Origin: Macrothele yani
Lineage: Eukaryota; Arthropoda; Arachnida; Araneae; Macrothelidae
Length of the DNA stretch: 64,000 nt
Reading direction: 5' to 3'
Assembly (NCBI GenBank): GCA_039090855.1
Contig: CM077025.1
Coordinates: forward strand, 101,660,489-101,724,488
A program made the translations under genes and the position numbers. Every line of letters starts with the position of its first letter. Within the stretch, counting starts at the first letter, position 1. The notes below the pieces were generated by a model. It worked only from the letters and a program-made list of their open reading frames with translations, did not search any database and was not told the origin of the DNA. Below, piece by piece: positions 56,570 to 64,000 of the stretch.

Positions 56570-58792
56570 ATGACTTCCAAGAAAACTCTATTTAATGTGG
56601 ATTGGCTTGAAGAAAAACTTAACCCACAGTGGTCAGAATGGCTGTTGCCTGTTCAGGATGACCCATACAAAGCAAGATGTAAAGTTTGTTTAAGAAGTTT
56701 CAACTTGAGCAATATGGGCCGCCAAGCGATTTTGAGCCATGAACGAAGTGCTTAACACATAAAAGCTTTAGCCAGGTTTCTGATTCTCATGCTGTGACAG
56801 ATTTTTTTACATTGGATACTGCACCACTTCAAAGGGATTGTTCAGAAAAACAAAGTGGAACTTTAGGCAGTATGGCTGCTGCTCCTGATTTGATACCGTC
56901 CATGCCATATTCAGCAGATTTTGTAGCAAAGCAGAGTGGATCTTTATCCACTGTATCTCCTACTAATATTTCAATGTTGAACATCACTAGTTTTATGACA
57001 AAAGAGTGCATTTTAAGAGCAGAAGTAATTTGGGCCATGAAGCTTGTAATGTCAAATTCTTCATACAACTATTTTAAAGATGCTAGCGATGTATTCCAGC
57101 ATATGTTTATGGACAGTGATATAGCAAAAAGGGTCAGTCTTGGTGCAACAAAAATGTCATATATAATTTGTTTTGGGCTTGTGCCATATTTTTCTAAATG
57201 CTTATTATCAGAGATATCAGGTACTGAATTTGTCATATGCTTTGATGAAGCCCTTAATAAAGTAGCTCAGAAAGGGCAGATGGATTTGATTGTTAGATTT
57301 TGGTCTAAGTCATTGAACCAGGTATGTACACGTTATTTGAATTCAGTATTTCTTGGCCATGCAAGAGCATCTGATCTCATTGAAAAGTTCCGTGAAGGAG
57401 TTTCAGAACTAGATTTAAATAAACTGTTGCAAATTTCAATGGATGGGCCCTATGTTAATCATAAATTTCTGCGAGTTATAAGGGAAGGTTTGTTGGCAGA
57501 AAATGGATGTGATCTACTTGATCTGGGTTCATGTGGGCTGCATGTGGTTCATGGAGCCTTTCGGAGAGGCTATGATGCTACTGGCTGGAATTTGAATGAT
57601 ATCTTCACAGCTTTCTATCAGTTGTTCAAAAATAGCCCTGCACGGCGAGCTGATTATATATCGATAACAGGATGTGAAATTTTCCCTCGTAAGTTCTGCC
57701 AAGTCAGGTAGGTCGAAAACGTTGCTGTGGCAGAGTGGGCCATTCAGATTTTTATCAACATAAAAAAAGTACGCTGAAGAGACAAATACCCTGCCAAAAA
57801 CTTCAACATGTGCATGTGTTGCAGTAGCATGTAAAGATAACCTAATCCTTTCAAAGTTTGCATTTTTTTCATCAGAAGCTAATGTTTTGGAACCATTTTT
57901 GAAAAAATTCCAAACAGCTGATCCTGTGATTCCATTTCTGTATGACAGTTTATGGGATCTTGTCCGGCAGTTGATGTCTAGATTTATAAGGAAAGAGGTG
58001 ATGGAGGAATGTGCAATTTCAGAAAAATTGTTTAAGCTTGACGTAAGTGATAAGGTTAACCACTGTAAACTGCAAAATGTAGACATTGGTATTGCTGCTC
58101 ATGGATATTTGATGAAAAGTAAAACTTCAGAGATTCAGAAAAAGGAATTCAGAGCAGAATGCATGAAATTTTTAGTGGCAACCACACAGGAAATAGTAGA
58201 ACGAGGTCCCACAAACTTTTCTGCTATCAAAGCAGTTTCAAGTCTGAATCCTATGCTCGTAAAGTCAAATTCAATAATTTGTGAAAAAAGAATGCATTTG
58301 CTGTTGCATATATTGCATGAAAAAAACAGAATATTTTCTGTTTCAGCAGATCGAGCAAAACAGCAATTTCAACAGTTGTGTAGCAGAGCAAAAACTGAAC
58401 TGAAGGATGTGTTTTCTGCATTCTCAGAAAATAACCGCCTGGATGCATTCTATTCTTCTTTACTTCAAGATAAAGAACATTTCAAGGAACTGTGGGTGGT
58501 TGTTAAATTGGTTCTTATTTTATCGCATGGAAATGCGCCTGTTGAAAGTGGTTTTTCAATTAATAAAGACATGTTGGTTGAGAATCTTCATGAAAAGTCA
58601 CTTATTTCATTGCGTACTGTATACGATGCCATAAAGTCGCATAACGAAGTAGTTTCAGTGCCCATAACTGCAGAATTACTGCAGTATGTGAGGATGTCTC
58701 GATCAAGATATCAGCAGGCATTAGCAGTTCAAAGAGAAAAAAATAAAGAGATACAACTCGTGAAAAAAATTGCAAGGTGTCTGATCAGATAA
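56570..58792 (+). pseudogene. hAT transposase with BED zinc finger (SCAND3/ZBED-like)
   Basis: Likely start is ATG at 56570. MTSKKTLFNVDWLEEKLNPQ is followed by a finger CKVCLRSFNLSNMGRQAILS with H and a Lys-to-stop change before the second H (stop at 56753-56755). After a frameshift near 56790 a long frame runs 56794-57711 with FDEALNKVAQKGQMDLIVRF (first Asp), KLLQISMDGPYVN and DLGSCGLHVVHGAFRRGYD (the hAT C..H signature). A stop at 57709-57711 and a frameshift near 57770 precede 57887-58792. That last frame ends with HGNAPVESGFSINKDMLVEN and LHEKSLISLRTVYDAI, the hATC dimerisation region. Only about four lesions break it. Intact relatives excise and insert DNA with 8-bp duplications. Confidence 0.92.
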
Positions 58793-59096
58793 GTATTTTA
58801 GTGCAAAAGAAAAGAAAGTTGTCTCATAAGGTTCTTTTGGAGACAGGAACAATTGACCAGCAAATTCAGGAATTGTCAAAATTGATGTAACTGTGCATAA
58901 AACTACCTAGAATTCAGTGATTTCTTCTAGTATTCAGTGTAAAATTTATTGCAAGGAAGCAGTGACTTATTTTTGTTTCACTTTACATGTGTAGTTATAA
59001 TGTGTTTACAAAAAAATCTGCCCAGAGTTTTTTGTTAGCCAGTTAGATCTCAATGATTTTAGAGTTGCCTTCGAACCTCAGTCAGTTATTTTCATA

Positions 59097-60519
59097 CACT
59101 GACGGAAAAAAAAAAATCCCAACACCACGAAAAAATACTTGTAGAAGAATGAAATGGCGGCAATACATTTGTATAGGTAACATATTTAATCGATTAAGGT
59201 TTCAAGATCACAGTTTATTGTAAGCGTGAGAAGAGCCATTTTAAATGTGAAATGCTGGTACATTAATAACTGGGGTAACCGCCGAATGTTGAATGCAAGC
59301 ACGCAAACGTTCATGCATTGTGTCGTACAGGTGCTGTCAGTTTGTGGGATGGAGTTCCATGCCTGTTGCACTTGGTCGGTCAATACAGGGACGGTTAATG
59401 CTGGTTGGGGGTGACTCTGGAGTTGTCGTCCAATGATGTCCCATACGTGCTCGATTGGTGAAAGATCTGGTGATCTAGCAGGCCACGGCAACATGTCGAC
59501 ACTCTGTAGAGCATGTTGGGTTACAACAGCTGTATGCGGGCGAGCGTTATCCTGTTGGAAAACACCCCTGGAATGCTGTTCATGAATGGCAGCACAACAG
59601 GTTGAATCACCAGACCGACGTACAACTGTGCCATCAGGGTGCATGGGATAACCACGTGAGTGCTCCTGCTGTCATAGGAAATTGCTCCCCAGACCATAAC
59701 TCCAGGTGTAGGTCCAGTGTGTCTCGGCCGCAGACAGGTTGGTTGCAGGCGCTCACCTGGCCTTCTTCTAACCAAAACACGGCCATCACTGGCACCCAGG
59801 CAGAACCGGCTTTCATCAGAAAACACAACAGATCTCCACTCCGCCCTCCAATGAGCTCTAGCTTGACGCCACTGACGTCGCAAACGGCAGTGGTTTGGAG
59901 TAAGTGGAATGCACGCTACAGGGCGTCTGGCTCGGAGCTCTCCTTCAAGTAACCGATTTGTAACAGTTCGTTGTGTCACTGTGGTGGCAACTGCAGCTCG
60001 AATTACTGCCGCAGACACGGTACGATGCGCCACGGCCATACGCCGTACACGTCGGTCTTCCCTCTCAGTAGTGCCACGTGGCCGGCTGGAACCCGGTCTT
60101 CTTGAGACAGTACCTTCCATTGACCACCGCTGCCAACAATCATGCACAGTGGCTACATTCCTGCCAAGTCGTTCTGCAATATTGCGGAAAGAAAATCCAC
60201 CTTCTCGTAGCCCTATTACACGACCTCGTTCAAACTCCGTGAGCTGTTGATAATGGCTTCTTCATCTTCTTAAAGGCATTCTTGACTAACATCAACACCC
60301 TACGTTGAATCTCAACGATAACTAACGCTCACGAACATTACAGCGCGTATTTACAGCAAACCTGCTTTGCATGTTCCGAGGAGCGCTACTAGCGCCATGC
60401 GTATGCGCCGAGCGCGAAATTTGCATAGACGTCATCTTACAGATGTACTCTCACCGCCTACCAACTGTCGTTTATCTAACACAATCCCTTCTTGGTGTTG
60501 GAATTTTTTTCCGTCAGTG
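59097..60519 (-). mobile_element. Tc1-like transposon nested in the hAT
   Basis: 1423 bp with clear inverted ends: left CACTGACGGAAAAAAAAAAA, right (inward) CACTGACGGAAAAAAATTCC, flanked by TA at 59095-59096 and 60520-60521. Its insertion into the hAT must be later than the hAT insertion. Confidence 0.97.
59186..60265 (-). pseudogene. Tc1-like transposase, nearly complete
   Basis: On minus from about 60260: MPLRR, one TGA stop, then RSHYQQLTEFERGRVIGLRE, GGFSFRNIAERLGRNVATVH (first helix-turn-helix), an Arg-rich stretch and ATTVTQRTVTNRLLEGELRA (second). The catalytic core is RSVVFSDESRFCLGASDGRV, GVMVWGAISYDSRS, then after a frameshift around 59600 VFQQDNARPHTAVVTQHALQ and WPARSPDLSPIEHVWDIIGR. 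By my count 32 residues separate the second D from E. One stop and one frameshift are the only lesions seen, so it is comparatively young. Confidence 0.93.
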
Positions 60520-61092
60520 TATGAGAGAGAAAAAACCCCTCTGGGTGCAGATAACTTAAAAACAGCAGTATTTCATCATTAGGTATGTTAATTATTCAGC
60601 AGGATAAGTCAAGACCATGCTGGTATGTGCAGAAAATTTCTTTTTCTTTGCTGTTCACCAATTTTTATTCCATATTTTTTAAATAAGAATGTAAACTTCT
60701 AAAACAAATTATATGACTCAGTAACTTGGGATAGGTATAATTGTAAGTATGTGCAGCATGTAATATGTTTTAGAATCTGTTATGAGTATCACTGTCTTGC
60801 ATGTCAAAACACTGCATTACAAGAGTTAAAGCTAGTTCAATATCCTGTTATGGAATTGCTTATTCACAAGTTTCTGCTCAGCTAACTAAAACAATATTTT
60901 AATATCTTGCATGCAAATCTGGGGAAGTATCTAATTATCCAGTATTTTTTTCTCATTATATGTTGTTAAGCATATTTTCAAAACGTCGTTGCAAACACCT
61001 GGAATTTTACTCAAAACCACCTGGAAAAGTCAGGGAATTTGATTTCACTAACTGAGTGGGAACCCTGTATAAACTACAGCGTAAAAGCAAGT

Positions 61093-61122
61093 TTTCACCA
61101 CTCATGGGTGGGGCTTCGTCAG
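61093..61122 (-). ncRNA. Hammerhead-like core, left arm of palindrome
   Basis: On minus: CUGACGA (61116-61122), a 19-base segment able to pair CCAC with GUGG, then GAAA (61093-61096). Complete CUGANGA...GAAA core; flanking stems not resolved. Confidence 0.5.
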
Positions 61123-61165
61123 GCAGCAAAACTAATTCAACTAAATTCATATTTAGTTATGCTGC

Positions 61166-61192
61166 CTGATGAAGCCCCACCCATGAGTGAAA
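61166..61192 (+). ncRNA. Hammerhead-like core, right arm of palindrome
   Basis: On +: CUGAUGA (61166-61172), segment AGCCCCACCCAUGAGU, then GAAA (61189-61192). Compared with the left arm it has lost three bases (GGT) from stem II, so pairing is weaker. Confidence 0.45.
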
Positions 61193-61424
61193 GCTTGCTT
61201 TTACACTGTAGTTTGTATCATACACCATTAAAATTGATTTCCAAGATTTGCTGTTATTCATTTAGTTGTATTCTACCCAATTATTATTGATTTTGTAAGG
61301 AGTAAATTAATCAGAATCATTCTGTATGGGCTTGCCTATTAATTTCAACTGAGAAAATTTCCACGTATATCTTCTGTAGTTTGAACAACTTCAATGTGAT
61401 ATTGATTTACTAATCAAAAACTAC

Positions 61425-61690
61425 TATTATGGGAATTCTTACTAGGAATTTTTTATTTTATTGCAAATTTTCGGAGAAAACTCTTCTCCTTCTTCATGAT
61501 GTCTATTGTTGTCACTTATTCCCGTCACTATCGCGGTTACAGTTAACCTGGACAGTTACGGTTATTTTTCATCAAATCCTGCCAGATGTTAGGCAGGGAA
61601 AATCCTCTGCAGTAATTGATGATGGAATTTTGATTTTTCTCAATCTGTATTCCAAGCTCTCTCTCTCTCAATCTCTATTCCATATTGATG
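61425..61690 (-). mobile_element. Penelope-like element 3' end, second copy
   Basis: On minus: EIEKNQNS-type text interrupted by a (GA)n expansion near 61660, then FSLPNIWQD-type text near 61600. After that come the 3' UTR and a hammerhead-like core: AUGAAGA (61491-61497, first core base pair changed), GGAGAA/UUCUCC stem and GAAA (61469-61472). It matches the PLE at 41638-42335, so two family members lie in this gene. Confidence 0.8.
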
Positions 61691-61930
61691 CTTTTCCAAG
61701 GTTTTCACTTTTCACTCTAAGTGCTGGGACTTAATTTAGACAAAATTCTCATTCGGTTTAACTAAAACTGGGAAAATAAAATTAGATGATAGAACTGAAT
61801 GATGTCCAGAATAGTAGCTGCAGAACTAACATGTAATAGATACTTTATGTGTTAATTTTACTTTGTTTTAAATTTGATAACATTAAAATTTTGCATTCAC
61901 ACTGAATAAATTGCCTACATGTTTACATAG
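61691..61930. other. Intron 7: no gene seen
   Basis: AT-rich sequence between the PLE end and the hAT relic. Confidence 0.55.
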
Positions 61931-63925
61931 CTGCCAATCCTTCCGATTTACCCGGAAAGCTTCCGATTTTGGGGCATCTTTCCGATATTCTGATCAGAAA
62001 GTGATTTCTTCCGATTTTTCATTCTCATACCAAAAATCCCTATTTTTTTCTCCCCATTTCAAGAGCAAAAAAAAAAATCTTTATTCCACTTCAAAAAATC
62101 CTTAACACGAGATGATTAAAAAGAAAAAATTCTCCTTATTTCCGCTGTGAAGAGAAAATGCGAGCGGCACGTTTTTCTGCTTACATGTGGACTTTTGGAT
62201 GGATCCGAGTACCTTCCTCTGCGCAAGTGGCCAGCTGCATAACGTAAGGTTACAATCACGTTCTCTCTCTCTTGCTGTTTTCCCCCTCCCCTGTTCTCCT
62301 TTTCAGATAACGCATAGTTCGTCTCCGGGGTCGCAGCTTCTCAGAGGCCAGCATGGGTGTGTCTTGCATTCCAGCACTCCCAGTTCAAAATGCTATTTCA
62401 GAACATAGTTATCGTAGAAAAAAATTCAAACGGATTTTAAATCTCTGGAATTTTTAAACCCAGATCAATACCCAACATGACGAAATTAAGCAAAAGCTGC
62501 CAGTTTTGTGAAATTAAAAATGCGTTAAGCATGGTTTTGTAACTTCTTCTGTGGCAATAAATTTGACCTAACAAAAGAATGCTACTGTAAGAGGAAGTTG
62601 AAAAAAAAAAGTCCAATGTTCATTCAAGCCTGTGTTTCTCCACCAATGATTTATTTTGCTGGTCCATTAGTAAGTAAGTTTTCTACGCTTTTCAACCGTG
62701 CTTTTTTTTTTTTTTGTTCGTCGCTCGATAACGTGCATAAAAATGTCTTGGCTTGATTCAACGAAATTAATATGTTGGGGTACTATTTTTTTCCTTTGTA
62801 AATTGCATCTCTTTAAGCTGTTACTGTTTTACTACAGCAGTTTTACTCGCATTTTTTTTTCAAGTGTCAATAAATTTAGTATTAGTGATTCGCTATGAGC
62901 AGCAATATGAAAGGGGGGAAAAAGTACTACTATCAAACATTCCGTGATGCATATTCTTCAGAATTCCCATGTATTGCAAAATCTTCAAAGAATGAAAAAT
63001 ATGCATTTTGCACTGCGTGTCATGTAATTTCAGCATTTCGCGTGGTGGAAGGAATGATATTACTAATCATATTTATAGTGCCCAGCACAAATCTAATGTT
63101 GACTGCGTGGGGAAAAAAATACGAAATTAACTTCCTTTGTTAAAAGTTTTAATGAACTGGATATGATTCGTGCAAAATGTTTGTTCACTTTGTCTTTAGT
63201 TGAGCATAATTTACCAGTTAGTGTCACTCATTTATTTCATTTTTTTTTTTTTACTATCTCATCGTTCGTCTCTCCGTAAGATAATCCTAGCATGAAAATG
63301 GTTTGTTTTTTAAAACATTTTAGTTTGTTCCATGACGGCGTGCGATATGATCCTATTGGATTTGGGGGTCAAAAGGTGTAGAACATTCTTCCCTTTAGAT
63401 GCAAGCTTCCATAAAAATAAATTTTTATCTCTTTATAGATCATAATGATATAGCATAATAATGAGAAATTATGTATGGATAATTGAAATAAATGTGCCGA
63501 TAAATTCAAACATCTGTAGTCACATCAATTAAAAGTTGATACTTGAGTTAGGTGACATATTGTTTTTTAATCGATATGTTCAGTGCGTTTAATCAATATG
63601 CATCAAACAAAGATCTTCACTCTTTCCACGTTTATAAGTGAGTCACGAAAAAATTCTCATTGGCCGCCACTGGGAGTCGAACCCAGGGTCTTCCAGTTAG
63701 AAAGATCCTGGGTTCGACTCCCGGTGGCGGCCAATGAGAATTTTTCCGTGACTCATAAACGTGGAAAGAGCGAAGATCTTTGTTTGATGTTCCTGGTCCA
63801 CGTTAAATGTCTGTATTAATTAATCAATAGGCGCGACAAATAATTTCATTGGATATATCGATTAAAAATTTAATCGACTATATCGATATATTTTTTTACG
63901 ATTTTCGGTTTCTGAAAGTTGGCAG
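61931..63925 (+). mobile_element. Internally deleted hAT transposon
   Basis: Ends are inverted: left CTGCCAATCCTTCCG, right (inward) CTGCCAACTTTCAG, separated by about 2 kb. A BED-type finger region starts at 62895 (MSSNMKGGKKYYYQTFRDAY, EFPCIAKSSKNEKYAFCTAC) and is followed by frame-shifted text with LFTLSLVEHNLPVSVTHLFH-like order near 63180-63240. Most of the catalytic domain is missing. An 8-bp duplication is not convincing. A tRNA-like palindrome is inserted at 63601-63789. Confidence 0.65.
63601..63789. repeat. Palindrome built on a tRNA 3' half
   Basis: 189-bp hairpin with about 90-bp arms and an 8-base loop. Each arm contains the T-arm and acceptor-like end of a tRNA (on +: CCTGGGTTCGACTCCCGGTG then GCGGCCA), including the B-box GGTTCGACTCC. 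No A box or 5' half is present on either strand. A few transitions and small gaps separate the arms. Confidence 0.9.
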
Positions 63926-64000
63926 GTATGTGTTTACTTTGTTATGAAAGTGCATATGTACATCACTAAGCTCAGGGTTAGCTCCTTGTGGCAAAATCAT
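63926..64000. other. Window end, intron 7
   Basis: Plain AT-rich intron sequence continuing beyond the window. Confidence 0.5.

Larger units (their letters stand above)
55073..61070 (+). mobile_element. hAT transposon (about 6 kb) with nested Tc1
   Basis: Inverted ends: left AGGGTTCCCACGTCACCTGG, right (inward) AGGGTTCCCACTCAGTTAGT. Both ends carry further 'tcaggga' motifs. The flanking octamers ATACAAAC and GTATAAAC differ at two positions, consistent with an aged 8-bp hAT duplication. The insertion site is confirmed by the uninterrupted mirror sequence at 61205-61225. The interior holds a transposase relic and, at 59097-60519, a nested Tc1. The rest (55073-56560, 58800-59094 and 60522-61070) is non-coding. 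Confidence 0.9.
61071..61262. repeat. Palindrome with two convergent hammerhead-like cores
   Basis: Inner left arm 61071-61130 and right arm about 61158-61262, around an AT-rich centre (AACTAAATTCATATTTAGTT). The left arm continues at 55025-55072 on the far side of the hAT insertion. Each arm carries CUGANGA, a C-rich stem II region, and GAAA, facing one another. It may derive from PLE terminal regions in inverted orientation. Confidence 0.85.

Noticed and set aside
1..64000. CRISPR array, operon, integron or phage
   Set aside because: No regularly spaced short repeats, no ribosome-binding-site-linked gene runs; splice sites, SINEs and LINEs show eukaryotic nuclear DNA.

Overview
The window is nuclear DNA from an animal, very probably an arthropod. 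It is AT-rich, intron-dominated and crowded with arthropod-style transposons. A chelicerate such as a horseshoe crab is my guess from the mix of repeats, but the sequence does not settle it.

Only one host gene is recognised: BLTP1 (KIAA1109 in human, tweek in Drosophila), a giant bridge-like lipid transfer protein, on the + strand. Seven consecutive internal exons lie at 2834-2978, 10916-11113, 22138-22287, 27173-27538, 34887-35079, 48593-48750 and 52344-52542. All have GT/AG borders, and the frame stays open across every junction (junction phases 1,1,1,1,2,1 and then 2 at the last donor). They encode a segment of the C-terminal part of the protein. The upstream exons and the C-terminus lie outside the window. 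Introns run from about 3.6 to 13.5 kb; the last one runs off the right edge.

Everything else recognised is mobile DNA in the introns. Intron 1 holds a mariner relic, a hAT MITE with a perfect 8-bp TSD, a Tc1 relic with a tandemly amplified helix-turn-helix, and a 2-kb palindrome of two Penelope-like elements (PLEs). Intron 2 holds a 250-bp-arm inverted repeat, another PLE, a mariner with a long transposase frame, satellite-like arrays and a hAT relic. Intron 3 holds a mariner and a 355-bp tandem repeat. Intron 4 holds a tRNA-derived SINE, an RTE-type LINE, a mariner and a second SINE family. Intron 5 holds a mariner, a pogo/Tigger element, LINE debris, a PLE with a hammerhead-like motif, a 3.5-kb head-to-head PLE palindrome and an RTE tail. 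Intron 6 holds Tc1 debris, a SINE with a clean TSD and tandem repeats. Intron 7 holds Tc1 debris, palindromic tRNA-like repeats, a nested Tc1-in-hAT-in-palindrome stack, a PLE 3' end and a deleted hAT.

The most interesting signal is the recurrence of palindromic, head-to-head retroelement structures and hammerhead-ribozyme-like cores (CUGANGA, stem II, GAAA) at PLE 3' ends. These include a palindrome carrying two such cores, one on each strand. No CRISPR array, operon or prokaryotic feature is present.
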